Positions 23,531 to 33,355 of a stretch of 64,000 nt of DNA are shown here, piece after piece. Position numbers and translations under genes: made by a program. The notes below the pieces were generated by a model that saw only the letters and a list, made by a program, of their open reading frames with translations, was not told the origin of the DNA and did no database searches. This DNA is from Hydrogenophaga sp. SL48 (GTDB taxonomy: Bacteria; Pseudomonadota; Gammaproteobacteria; Burkholderiales; Burkholderiaceae_C), in the NCBI RefSeq assembly GCF_021729865.1, contig NZ_CP063400.1, forward strand, positions 5,126,001 to 5,190,000, given 5' to 3'. The stretch's first letter is position 1, and each line of letters opens with the position of its first letter.

Positions 23531-24226
23531 ATGGCAACTATTCTGGTGGTAGACGACGAACTGGGGATACGCGACCTGCTGTCCGAGATCCTCAACGACG
23601 AGGGTCACACGGTCGAGCTGGCTGAAAACGCGGCTCAGGCGCGCGCGCTGCGCACCCAGTTCCGGCCCGACCTCGTGCTGCTCGACATCTGGATGCCCGA
23701 CACCGACGGTGTGAGCCTGCTCAAGGAGTGGGCCAGCACCGGCCTGCTGACCATGCCGGTGATCATGATGAGCGGCCACGCCACCATCGACACCGCCGTG
23801 GAAGCCACGCGCATCGGTGCCACCGCGTTCCTCGAAAAACCCATCACGCTGCAGAAGCTGCTCAAGGCGGTGGACGTGGGCCTGAACAAAACAGCGGTCA
23901 AGCCCCTCGCGCCCTCACTGCAGAAGAACCCCGCGGCCATGATCGCCCCGGCCGACCTGACCGTCGAAGCCGCGATGACCGGCGGCACACTGCCCGACAT
24001 GGTGCTCGACATCGGTCCTCAGTCGCTGCAGTCGTTCAACCTCGAAGGCCCACTGCGCGAAGCGCGCGACGAGTTCGAGAAAGCCTATTTCGAATACCAC
24101 CTGGCCAAGGAGTCTGGCTCCATGACCCGTGTGGCCGAAAAGACCGGTCTGGAGCGCACCCACCTCTACCGAAAGCTCAAACAGTTGGGCGTGGACCTCG
24201 CCCGCAGCAAACGCAATGCGCTTTGA
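23531..24226 (+). CDS. ntrX: NtrX-like response regulator lacking the AAA+ domain
   Basis: The 231-residue protein has an N-terminal receiver domain with the acidic pair DD at 8-9, phosphoacceptor D52 (LVLLDIWMP), S81 and K103, all intact. The C-terminal 60 residues form a Fis-type helix-turn-helix (MTRVAEKTGLERTHLYRKLKQLG). Classical NtrX of about 450 residues has a sigma-54-interacting AAA+ ATPase between these parts; here only a linker of about 60 residues is present. So it cannot activate sigma-54 in the NtrC manner and probably acts as a simple DNA-binding regulator. The gene directly follows the NtrY-like kinase. Confidence 0.92.
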   Translation: MATILVVDDELGIRDLLSEILNDEGHTVELAENAAQARALRTQFRPDLVLLDIWMPDTDGVSLLKEWASTGLLTMPVIMMSGHATIDTAVEATRIGATAFLEKPITLQKLLKAVDVGLNKTAVKPLAPSLQKNPAAMIAPADLTVEAAMTGGTLPDMVLDIGPQSLQSFNLEGPLREARDEFEKAYFEYHLAKESGSMTRVAEKTGLERTHLYRKLKQLGVDLARSKRNAL

Positions 24227-24258
24227 GCACGGGCAGGGCCAGAAACGGTCCAAGAAGC

Positions 24259-24267
24259 TGCTACAAT
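24259..24267 (+). promoter_or_regulatory. Extended -10 promoter element of tRNA-Phe
   Basis: TGC followed by TACAAT (24262-24267) lies 13 nt before the tRNA 5' end. No good -35 is seen at normal spacing, consistent with an extended -10 promoter. Confidence 0.5.
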
Positions 24268-24280
24268 TCCGCTTCTGTTT

Positions 24281-24356
24281 GGCCCGGTAGCTCAGTTGGT
24301 AGAGCAGCGGATTGAAAATCCGCGTGTCGATGGTTCGATTCCGTCCCAGGCCACCA
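24281..24356 (+). tRNA. tRNA-Phe (GAA)
   Basis: A 76-nt tRNA with anticodon GAA at 24314-24316 and encoded CCA. The anticodon stem GCGGA/TCCGC is perfect. The T-stem GATGG/CCGTC contains one G-U pair. The acceptor arms GGCCCGG and CCAGGCC leave a C-A mismatch at the fifth pair, which is unusual. It stands alone with its own promoter and terminator, so it should be expressed. Confidence 0.95.
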
Positions 24357-24364
24357 AACACAAA

Positions 24365-24392
24365 AAAACGCCCAGCACCCGCTGGGCGTTTT
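24365..24392 (+). terminator. Rho-independent terminator after tRNA-Phe
   Basis: AAAACGCCCAGC and GCTGGGCGTTTT form a 12-bp stem with an ACCC loop. The flanking A and T tracts make it potentially active in both directions. Confidence 0.9.
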
Positions 24393-24409
24393 GCTTTGCG
24401 GGCCCCTCT

Positions 24410-24835
24410 TTGAAATCCTCGATCCACACCGTCGAAGTTGACCGTCCCGACACCTGGACGCGCCACCGCGCCGGTCTGTGCGACAGCTGTGTGGCCAACT
24501 GCTGCACCATGCCGGTCGAGGTGCGCCTGCCCGAGCTGGTGCGCCTGGGCCTGGTGGACCCGTTCGAGGTCGAGCACGAGGCGCCCAAGCAGATCGCCAA
24601 GCGACTGGACAAAGCCGGGCTGATCGACCATTTCAACTTCAAGCACAGCGTCTTCACGCTGGCCCGCCGCGCCAGCGGGGACTGCCAGTTTCTGGACGCG
24701 AAGACGCGGCGCTGCACGGTCTATGAACAGCGGCCGGACACCTGCCGCAAACACCCGCACGTGGGGCCCAAGCCGGGCTACTGTCCGTATGGCGCCAAGC
24801 GGATCGTGAGGATCGTGCCCGCCCATGAGCGCTGA
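24410..24835 (+). CDS. YkgJ family cysteine-cluster protein
   Basis: A 141-residue protein with the YkgJ-type metal-binding pattern: CDSCVANCC near residue 22, then GDCQFLD, RRCTVYEQRPDTCRKHP and a final GYCPYG. Such Cys clusters probably bind zinc or an iron-sulfur centre; the role is unknown. The only in-frame start after the tRNA terminator is TTG 24410 (MKSSIHTVEVDRPDTW); a longer frame would run back into tRNA-Phe. It overlaps the next ORF by 11 nt, suggesting a two-gene unit of Cys-rich proteins. Confidence 0.82.
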   Translation: MKSSIHTVEVDRPDTWTRHRAGLCDSCVANCCTMPVEVRLPELVRLGLVDPFEVEHEAPKQIAKRLDKAGLIDHFNFKHSVFTLARRASGDCQFLDAKTRRCTVYEQRPDTCRKHPHVGPKPGYCPYGAKRIVRIVPAHER

Positions 24836-25223
24836 CGCCTTGCCGCCGCTGTCGGCCGCCGAACTGGCCGCGCTCGCGCATGCCGAGCGGCCCGGCCGCT
24901 GCGCCACCTGCGCGCCGCTGGTGTGTCCCGGCTGGGAGTCGGTGCATTCGGCTTTCGACACCTCGGTGTTGCATCGGGTGGGCACATTGCGGCGCGAAGA
25001 TGTCGATGAGCCCACGGTCATGGAGCACCACCCGCGAGGCACACACGGCTGGTCGATCGACGCGCCGATCGCGCCCGCCTTTTTTCCCTACAACCGCTGC
25101 GATGTGTGGACCTGCAAGGCCTGCGCCCGGCCCTTCCTGCGCTACACCGAGTACGGCGGTTATTACGAAGACGATCGCATCCGCCAGGTCAACGCGGCGC
25201 TGATCGACGACGCTCAGCCCTGA
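24825..25223 (+). CDS. Hypothetical Cys-rich protein (132 aa)
   Basis: No family is recognised with confidence. The ORF has two CxxC pairs: CATCAPLVCPGW in the N-terminal third and CDVWTCKACARPFLRY near residue 100, an arrangement compatible with a zinc-ribbon fold. No signal peptide or membrane segment is seen. The ATG lies inside the end of the YkgJ-family gene, so the two are probably co-translated. The next gene is convergent on the other strand. Confidence 0.75.
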   Translation: MSADALPPLSAAELAALAHAERPGRCATCAPLVCPGWESVHSAFDTSVLHRVGTLRREDVDEPTVMEHHPRGTHGWSIDAPIAPAFFPYNRCDVWTCKACARPFLRYTEYGGYYEDDRIRQVNAALIDDAQP

Positions 25224-25265
25224 CGCGCAGCCGACCCATGGGCCGACGGGCTGCGGGGCCCTTGG

Positions 25266-25748
25266 TCACCGGCTCGTTGGCGTTTTGATCAGGCGGAAGT
25301 TCCAGTCGGGATCACCGCCGGACCGCCCTTCGGCCGCGCGGCGGGTGCCGCGGATGTCGAGCCGGCAGTCGGTGGGGGAGAGGTCCCCGGTCCACACCGC
25401 GCTCATGGCGACGCCGTCGTCGGACTCGTCGAGGTTGAACCCGCCGTCGGTCACGTCGCCCGACACCTCTGCCTTTACCTCGTCGGTCCGCGTGCTGCGT
25501 TGCAGCTGGCCGCGCACGCTGCCCGGGTATTCGGGGTGGGCTTCGAGCAGCATGGCTCCGCGCGAGATGGCGTCGATCTCGTTGCCGCCGATGGGCCACA
25601 GGCTGAATTGCCACAGTCCGTACAAATCGGCCGGCTTCACATCCCGCAAGGGAGGGCAAGGCTCAAGCGGCCTACCCTCCACCTGTGCCTGAGCGGGCGT
25701 GCTCAGCGCCAGCCAGGCGCTGGCGATGCCCACGGCGAGTGTTCGCAT
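25266..25748 (-). CDS. Exported hypothetical protein (160 aa)
   Basis: Starts MRTLAVGIASAWLALSTPAQA, a typical Sec signal peptide, followed by about 140 residues with one N-terminal and one C-terminal Cys. It has segments LYGLWQFSLWPIGG, AHPEYPGSVRGQLQR and GDVTDGGFNLDES. The tail IKTPTSR follows a DPDWNFRLI segment. The pattern suggests a periplasmic beta-rich domain; function is unknown. A GTG at 25757 would overlap the rep stop in a GTGA arrangement, an equally reasonable start that adds three residues. It is the last gene after rep on the minus strand. Confidence 0.7.
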   Translation of the reverse strand: MRTLAVGIASAWLALSTPAQAQVEGRPLEPCPPLRDVKPADLYGLWQFSLWPIGGNEIDAISRGAMLLEAHPEYPGSVRGQLQRSTRTDEVKAEVSGDVTDGGFNLDESDDGVAMSAVWTGDLSPTDCRLDIRGTRRAAEGRSGGDPDWNFRLIKTPTSR

Positions 25749-25753
25749 GGGCT

Positions 25754-27826
25754 TCACGGTGTCTCGGCCGCCTTGATGGCGGCCTGTTCGGTGGCGCGTT
25801 GCGCGAACTCGGCGCGCAGCGCACGCAGCTTTTCGCGCGGGTCTTCTTTCACGGTGTTCTGGTCCAGCGCCATTTCCTTGATGAAGCGGCTCGCCATGCC
25901 GGGCACACTTTCGCGGCCTTTCTTGCGGCGCTTGAGCCAGCTCACGGCCAGCGTGCGCTGCGCGCGCGTGATGCCCACGTACATCAGGCGGCGCTCTTCC
26001 TGCAGGCGCTGCGCCAGGCTCTCGGCGCTGGCGTCGCGGTTGCTTTCTTCGTCCATCTTGAACGGCAGCAGGCCTTCGTTCACGCCCACCAGCATCACGT
26101 GCGGCCACTCAAGCCCCTTGGAGGCGTGCAAGGTGGAGAGCGTCACCACGTTCTGGTCCTTCTCGCGCTCGCTCAGGGTGGAGAGCAGGGCGATGGTCTG
26201 CACCACTTCGAGCAGCGTCTTGCGTTCCGTTTCGGTCTGCACGCCGGCTTCGTCTTCGATCTGGCCGCCGCAGCGTCCGGCCACCCAGTCGCAGAACTCC
26301 ACCACGTTGGTCCAGCGCGCCGCGGCCACCTTCTCGTTGTCTTCGCTGTCGTACAGGTGCTTTTCGTAGGCGATGTCTTTGAGCCACTCGGTGAGGAAGG
26401 CGCGCGCGGCTTCGTGGCCCACCGTGTGTTTGGCGCGGTATTCGAGGTCGTTCACCGCGCGGCCAAACTCGTGCAGCGTCGCCACGGCGCGCGCGGGCAG
26501 CGTGGCGCCCAGCGAGTGGGAGAACAGGGCCTCGAACAGGCTCAGTTTGTATTGCGTGGCGAAGTTGCCCAGCGCCTGCAGCGTGGTGTGGCCGATGCCG
26601 CGTTTGGGCGTGGTCGCTGAGCGCAAGAACGCCGGGTCGTCGTCGTTGTTCACCAGCAGGCGCAGCCAGGCGCAGAGGTCGCGGATCTCGGCCTTGTCGA
26701 AGAAGCTCTGACCGCCCGAGACCTTGTAGGGAATCTGGGCGCGGCGCAGCGACTGCTCGAACGAGCGCGCCATGTGGTTGGCGCGGTAGAGGATGGCGAA
26801 GTCGCGAAACTCCTTGTGCGGCGAGGTGGTGCGCAGGCTCTGGATGCGCGCCACCGCGCGCTCGGCCTCGTGCTCCTCGTTGTCGGCATCGACCACGCGC
26901 ACCGGCTCGCCTTCGCCGAGGTCGCTCCACAGCGTCTTGGGGAACAGCTTGGGGTTGGGGCCGATCACGTTGTTGGCCGCGCGCAGGATGGCGCTGGTGG
27001 AGCGGTAGTTCTGCTCCAGCTTGATGACCTTGAGCTCGGGAAAGTCCTGCGGCAGGCGCTTGAGGTTGTCCAGTGTGGCGCCACGCCAGCCGTAGATGGA
27101 CTGGTCGTCGTCGCCCACGGCGGTGAAGCGCGCGCGTTCGCCCACCAGCAGCTTCAACAGCTCGTACTGGGTGGCGTTGGTGTCCTGGTACTCGTCCACC
27201 AGCACATGGCCCATCTTCTTCTGCCAGCGCTCGCGCACGTCCAGGTGCTCGGTGAGCAGCTTGAGCGGCAGGCTGATCAGGTCGTCGAAATCGACGCTCT
27301 GGTAGGCGGTGAGGCGCTCCTCGTAGCGCGCCATGATGGTCGCGGTGATCCGTTCGTTGTCGTCCTTTGCTGCGGCAAGCGCCTGGCCTGAATTCAGGCC
27401 CGCGCTCTTCAGGGCGCTGATCGCCCACTGCCAGCCGCGCGCGATGTTGGCGTCGGTAGTGCCGCCGCAGTCCTTGAGCATGCTGGTGATGTCGTCGGTG
27501 TCGAGGATGCTGAAGTTCTTCTTCAGGCCCAGCACCTCGCCGTCCTCGCGCAGCAGCTTCACGCCCAGCGCGTGGAAGGTGCAGATCAGCACCTTCTTCG
27601 CGTCACGCCCCACCAGGTGTTTGGCGCGCTCGCGCATTTCGGCGGCGGCCTTGTTGGTGAAGGTGATGGCGGCGATGCGGTCGGCCGCGAGGCCGGCGGT
27701 GATGAGGCGACCGATCTTGTGCGTGATCACGCGCGTCTTGCCCGAGCCCGCGCCCGCCAGCACCAGACAGGGGCCGCCCACGTGGTTCACGGCTTCGAGT
27801 TGGGCGAGGTTGAGACCGGCGGACAT
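25754..27826 (-). CDS. rep: ATP-dependent DNA helicase Rep
   Basis: Superfamily 1A 3'-5' helicase that aids replication past obstacles. The 690-residue protein has Walker A GAGSGKTRVITHKIGRL near residue 25, motif Ia ITFTNKAAAEMRERA, motif II DEYQDTN, motif III GDDDQSIYGWRGA, motif IV EQNYRSTSAIL, motif V LSTLHASKGLEWPHV and motif VI EERRLMYVGITRAQ. The spelling DEYQDTN and the segment NPKLFPKTLW favour Rep over UvrD (DEFQDTN). Start ATG 27826 gives MSAGLNLAQLEAV. The gene is followed after a few bases by the exported-protein gene. Confidence 0.95.
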   Translation of the reverse strand: MSAGLNLAQLEAVNHVGGPCLVLAGAGSGKTRVITHKIGRLITAGLAADRIAAITFTNKAAAEMRERAKHLVGRDAKKVLICTFHALGVKLLREDGEVLGLKKNFSILDTDDITSMLKDCGGTTDANIARGWQWAISALKSAGLNSGQALAAAKDDNERITATIMARYEERLTAYQSVDFDDLISLPLKLLTEHLDVRERWQKKMGHVLVDEYQDTNATQYELLKLLVGERARFTAVGDDDQSIYGWRGATLDNLKRLPQDFPELKVIKLEQNYRSTSAILRAANNVIGPNPKLFPKTLWSDLGEGEPVRVVDADNEEHEAERAVARIQSLRTTSPHKEFRDFAILYRANHMARSFEQSLRRAQIPYKVSGGQSFFDKAEIRDLCAWLRLLVNNDDDPAFLRSATTPKRGIGHTTLQALGNFATQYKLSLFEALFSHSLGATLPARAVATLHEFGRAVNDLEYRAKHTVGHEAARAFLTEWLKDIAYEKHLYDSEDNEKVAAARWTNVVEFCDWVAGRCGGQIEDEAGVQTETERKTLLEVVQTIALLSTLSEREKDQNVVTLSTLHASKGLEWPHVMLVGVNEGLLPFKMDEESNRDASAESLAQRLQEERRLMYVGITRAQRTLAVSWLKRRKKGRESVPGMASRFIKEMALDQNTVKEDPREKLRALRAEFAQRATEQAAIKAAETP

Positions 27827-27867
27827 GGGTGGGACGGGTGGGAGCGGCGAATGATACGGGAGCGGGC

Positions 27868-29208
27868 TCAGCGCAGGCGCACGCCGAACTTCTCCAGATC
27901 GGCCTGGTTGTGTTCGTCGGTGTAGATGCCGGGCGCTGAGGGCTGGCTGCTGGCGTGGCAGGTGGCGATCACGTTGGCGAACGCTTGCCCCTTTTGCAGC
28001 ACGGCGGTGTCGCAGCGCCCGTACACGCTCTCCAGGGTCTCCAGCACGTGGCGGGCGTAGGGCGTGGCCAGCTTGCTGTCCAGAATCAGGTTGGCCATCA
28101 GCACGCCCTGGGGATGCAGGGCGCGGCGGGACGCAATCCAGAACTCGCGGGTGACGAGGTGGCTGGGGATGGACGCCCGATCGCTGTAGACATCGACCAC
28201 CACGGCGTCGAACCGCCGCTCGGTGCCCGCGACAAAACGCCGCGCGTCCTCGGCGATGAATCCGCCGTTGGCCGGGGCCTTGAGAAAGTGCTGTTCGGCG
28301 ATGGCCCGGATCGCGGGGTCGATGTCCACATAGGTGTAGCGGTTCAGCGGCTCGCCTTGCGACAGGGTGAAGCCGCCCGCGCCGAGCACCAGGATGTCTT
28401 TGTCCTTGAAGCCCAGGTCGTCCAGCAGCGCCTGGCGCAGGTGCTGGATGTAGCGGTGGGTTTTCGGCGGCTGGCTGTCGTCCGTCTGGGACGAGTGGGA
28501 GCGGTTGACCATGAACAAGCGGGGGTTGACCTGGTCGGGCAGGGCCAGCGTCCTGACCTGGTAGTCGGCGTAGGCGGTGTCGGCCGCCGCCACGGGACCG
28601 AGGTTGGCGGCCACCACGATGCCCGCGCCCAGCAGGGGCGCGAGCGCATGGTGCCAGCGCCGGTGCTCCAGCATCAGCGCGCCGGCGAGCAGGCCCATGG
28701 CGCAGGCGACCACCGCCGTGGAGACGCCGAACCACTGCATCACGAACACCGAGAGAGAGACCGAGCCGAGAAAGGAGCCGAGGGTGGACCAGTACAGCGC
28801 CATGCCGCTGGCCTGGCCCACGTGGCTGTGCTTCATGAGGTTGCTCAGCACGGGCACCGTCTGCCCCAGCAGCCAGGCGATGGGGCACAGCACCACGGCC
28901 ATGAACACCAGGTAGGCCAGCACGCCCGGCTGAATGTGGGTGAAGATGGCCTGGACCGTGGGGCCGGCCAGGCCGACGCCGGCGATCAGGCCCGCCAGCA
29001 GGAAGTTGCGGGCGACGCGCCGCAGGTGGCCGTCCACCACCTTGCCACCGGTGGCGTAACCCACGGCCAGCGCAAACAGAAAGAAGCCGATGGTCGGCGC
29101 GGTGACGATGATGGAGCTGCCCACGTGGGGCACGAGGCGGCGCAGCGCGATGATCTCGGCGCCCAGGGAACAGAAGCCCTCGATGAAGACGATCAGGTAA
29201 ATCAGCAT
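27868..29208 (-). CDS. Membrane protein fused to a spermidine-synthase-like methyltransferase domain
   Basis: About 220 N-terminal residues form seven or so hydrophobic segments, from MLIYLIVFIEGFCSLGAEII through YWSTLGSFLGSVSLSVFVMQ. The C-terminal 200 residues resemble the Rossmann fold of spermidine synthase: ILVLGAGGFTLSQG, YVDIDPAIRAIAE, FIAEDARRFV and FDAVVVDVYSDRASIP. The usual GGGDG glycine motif is changed to GAGGFT, so true aminopropyl transfer is doubtful. The total of 446 residues fits the fused transporter/synthase class of unknown function. The ATG at 29208 was chosen because the hydrophobic domain begins there; upstream in-frame starts add a polar, Arg-rich stretch. Divergent from the AEC gene. 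Confidence 0.8.
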   Translation of the reverse strand: MLIYLIVFIEGFCSLGAEIIALRRLVPHVGSSIIVTAPTIGFFLFALAVGYATGGKVVDGHLRRVARNFLLAGLIAGVGLAGPTVQAIFTHIQPGVLAYLVFMAVVLCPIAWLLGQTVPVLSNLMKHSHVGQASGMALYWSTLGSFLGSVSLSVFVMQWFGVSTAVVACAMGLLAGALMLEHRRWHHALAPLLGAGIVVAANLGPVAAADTAYADYQVRTLALPDQVNPRLFMVNRSHSSQTDDSQPPKTHRYIQHLRQALLDDLGFKDKDILVLGAGGFTLSQGEPLNRYTYVDIDPAIRAIAEQHFLKAPANGGFIAEDARRFVAGTERRFDAVVVDVYSDRASIPSHLVTREFWIASRRALHPQGVLMANLILDSKLATPYARHVLETLESVYGRCDTAVLQKGQAFANVIATCHASSQPSAPGIYTDEHNQADLEKFGVRLR

Positions 29209-29326
29209 GGGGTGTGACAGCAAACGGTTGGGCGGCACGGCGTGGATGGGAGAGATCGCCGTTGTGGTGCGTTTGAGTGTGCCTGAGTTGACGGGGCGCG
29301 ATCCCGGGGCCTGAGACAATCGCCCG

Positions 29327-30289
29327 GTGCTGAACATCCTGCTCGTCACCTTCCCCTTCTTCGCGCTGGTGCTCGCGGGCTACGTGGCCGCGCGCCGGCG
29401 CATGCTGCCGCTGGAGGCGATCCCGGGGCTCAACGGCTTTGTGCTGTATTTCGCGCTGCCCTGCATGCTCTACCGCTTCGGCTCGACCACGCCGATCGCG
29501 CAGCTGCTGGATGTGTCGGTCGCCGGGGTCTACCTGCTCTGCGGGCTGGTGATGGTGGCCTTTGCCATCGTCTGGACCATGAACCGCCGCATCCGCTGGA
29601 ACGACGCCTCGCTGGGCGCGCTGGTGGCGGCGTTTCCGAACTCCGGTTTCATGGGCGTGCCGTTGCTGGTGGCGCTGCTGGGGTCGGCCGCCGCCGGGCC
29701 GGCGATCCTGACGATGCTGGTGGACATGGTGATCACGAGCTCGCTGTGCGTGGCGCTCTCGCGGCTGGACGAGGGCGAGGGCCACGGTCGTGAGGCCATG
29801 ATCGACGCGGGCAAGAAGGCGCTCAAGGGCGCGGCGGCCAACCCCATGCCCTGGGCCATCCTGCTCGGCGCGGTGGCTTCGTATGTGCAGTTCCGCCTGC
29901 CCGGCCCGGTGGAAAAGACCGCCTGGCTGCTCGCCGACGCGGCCTCGCCGGTCGCGCTGTTCACCATCGGCGCGGTGCTGGCGCGCTCGCAGATCCAGTC
30001 CAGCCACCCCATGCCCGTGAACGACTATGTGCCGGTGGCGCTGATGAAGCTGCTGCTGCACCCGCTGCTGGTGCTGGCCGTGGGGCTGGCGGCGCGGGAG
30101 ATGGGCGTGCCGCTGGACCCGTTCGCGCTCACCGTCATCGTGCTGGTCGCGGCCCTGCCCAGCGCCAGCAATGTCTCGCTGCTGGCCGAGCGACTGGGCG
30201 CCGACAATGGGCGCATCGCCCGCATCATCCTGGTGACCACGGTGGCGGCCTTTTTCACTTTCTCGGGCGCGGTCACCCTGCTGACCTGA
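29327..30289 (+). CDS. AEC family transporter (auxin-efflux-carrier-type permease)
   Basis: Inner-membrane permease of 320 residues with about ten hydrophobic segments in two bundles. The first begins VTFPFFALVLAGYVAARR and contains the conserved FYFALPCML-like sequence VLYFALPCMLYRF. The middle has AAFPNSGFMGVPLLVALLG, a strong AEC signature, and the end has ALPSASNVSLLAERLG. The start is GTG 29327. Substrates of bacterial members are often dicarboxylates or malonate; none can be assigned here. It is divergent from the spermidine-synthase-like gene and upstream of katG on the same strand. Confidence 0.88.
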   Translation: MLNILLVTFPFFALVLAGYVAARRRMLPLEAIPGLNGFVLYFALPCMLYRFGSTTPIAQLLDVSVAGVYLLCGLVMVAFAIVWTMNRRIRWNDASLGALVAAFPNSGFMGVPLLVALLGSAAAGPAILTMLVDMVITSSLCVALSRLDEGEGHGREAMIDAGKKALKGAAANPMPWAILLGAVASYVQFRLPGPVEKTAWLLADAASPVALFTIGAVLARSQIQSSHPMPVNDYVPVALMKLLLHPLLVLAVGLAAREMGVPLDPFALTVIVLVAALPSASNVSLLAERLGADNGRIARIILVTTVAAFFTFSGAVTLLT

Positions 30290-30594
30290 GCCCGGCTCAG
30301 CACGACGCTGGGCTGGACCGTCCAATGGGCACCCCGGCGCCAGCCCGCCGCGCCACGAGCGTTTCAAAAGCCGTTCATCGACTTTTTTTCGCCCCGGGCG
30401 GGTCCTTGTCATTCAAGTCAGGCCCGCATGGGCGCATCCTTGCGCCTGGAGCCGGCCTTGCCTCCAGCCACGTCTGGCACCGCTCTGCTGCACCGCCGCA
30501 TTGGAGGTTGCTATTGCATTGATTGGATCAATTGAATCGACGCTTCGATAGGAAACTTCTAAAGTACCAGTTCCCACCCACCAGGAGCCTTGTC
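30290..30594 (+). promoter_or_regulatory. katG upstream region with candidate operator
   Basis: This 305-nt gap has no convincing protein gene. The notable part is the AT-rich stretch at about 30510-30565 within GC-rich flanks. It has an inverted repeat TTGAT-TGG-ATCAA (30519-30531) flanked by CTAT (30511-30514) and ATAG (30548-30551). The CTAT and ATAG tetramers are building blocks of OxyR sites, but the spacing does not fit the four-tetramer consensus, so OxyR control is a suggestion only. No clear terminator for the AEC gene was found. Confidence 0.35.
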
Positions 30595-30672
30595 ATGAAG
30601 CCGACCGAATCCCGCTGCACCGTTTGCATGGACTGGCTGCATGTGCTGGCCGCCATGGCCGCTGCGCACTGA
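30595..30672 (+). CDS. Candidate leader micro-ORF upstream of katG (25 aa)
   Basis: ATG 30595 is preceded by AGGAG at good spacing. It opens 25 codons ending at TGA 30670-30672, only 36 nt before the katG ATG. The peptide contains a CTVC motif at residues 8-11, a Trp at 14 and an Ala-rich end. It is not recognised. A well-placed ribosome-binding site and a redox-type CxxC next to a catalase-peroxidase gene make a translated leader plausible. No attenuator hairpin is visible between it and katG. It could also be a chance ORF. Confidence 0.45.
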   Translation: MKPTESRCTVCMDWLHVLAAMAAAH

Positions 30673-32904
<2,232 letters not shown>

Positions 32905-32986
32905 TCCCCCCGCGCCGCGCCCAAGGGCGCGTCACCCCCGAGGGGCGATGCGAGTGGCCCGGCAGAGCCGGTTCCACCGCATCCTA
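32905..32986 (+). repeat. 3'-end palindromic repeat, copy 2 (after katG)
   Basis: Starts at the katG stop with CCCCCGCGCCGCGCCCAAGG, then CACCCCCGAGGGG, and a second palindrome GGCCCGGCAGAGCCGG ending near ACCGCATCC. Same orientation relative to the gene as the other copies. Confidence 0.75.
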
Positions 32987-33048
32987 GGCGGAGGGCATTT
33001 CGCGCCGGACGTTTCACCTCTGCCCCAGCCTCCCTGGACGGACTCCCT

Positions 33049-33082
33049 GCCCCCGCAGCTTCGGCTCCGGGGGCTTTTTTTT
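33049..33082 (+). terminator. Rho-independent terminator with UUCG tetraloop
   Basis: GCCCCCG (33049-33055) pairs with CGGGGGC (33068-33074), enclosing an inner AGC-TTCG-GCT stem-loop, followed by eight T residues. It ends katG transcription before the RHH/PIN pair. Confidence 0.93.
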
Positions 33083-33115
33083 GCCTGTACTGCGCAAATA
33101 CACTAATATGCTTTT

Positions 33116-33355
33116 ATGCGAACCACCTTCGATCTGCCCGACAAGCTCATGCGCCACCTCAAGGCCCGCGCGGCATTGGAAGGGCGCAGCCTGCGCGATC
33201 TGGTGCTGGAACTGGTGGAGCGGGGGCTGAAAGCGCCGGCCGTGCCGGCCGCGTTGGCCCCGGTGGGGTTGCCCACCGTGCGGCTGGGGCGCCCGCTGGC
33301 CTTGCCCACGCAGGCGCTGAACCACGCCGACCTCAGCGCGCTGGCGGACGAGTGA
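33116..33355 (+). CDS. Ribbon-helix-helix antitoxin-like protein
   Basis: A 79-residue protein starting MRTTFDLPDKLMRHLKARAA, followed by LEGRSLRDLVLELVERGL, which is the beta-strand-helix-helix pattern of short DNA-binding antitoxins. The C-terminal half is Pro/Leu-rich and would be the toxin-binding part. An alternating AT-rich segment with TACACTAATATGCTTT lies just before the ATG and may be its promoter. Its TGA overlaps the start of the PIN-domain gene, the usual toxin-antitoxin layout. Family-level assignment only. Confidence 0.8.
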   Translation: MRTTFDLPDKLMRHLKARAALEGRSLRDLVLELVERGLKAPAVPAALAPVGLPTVRLGRPLALPTQALNHADLSALADE

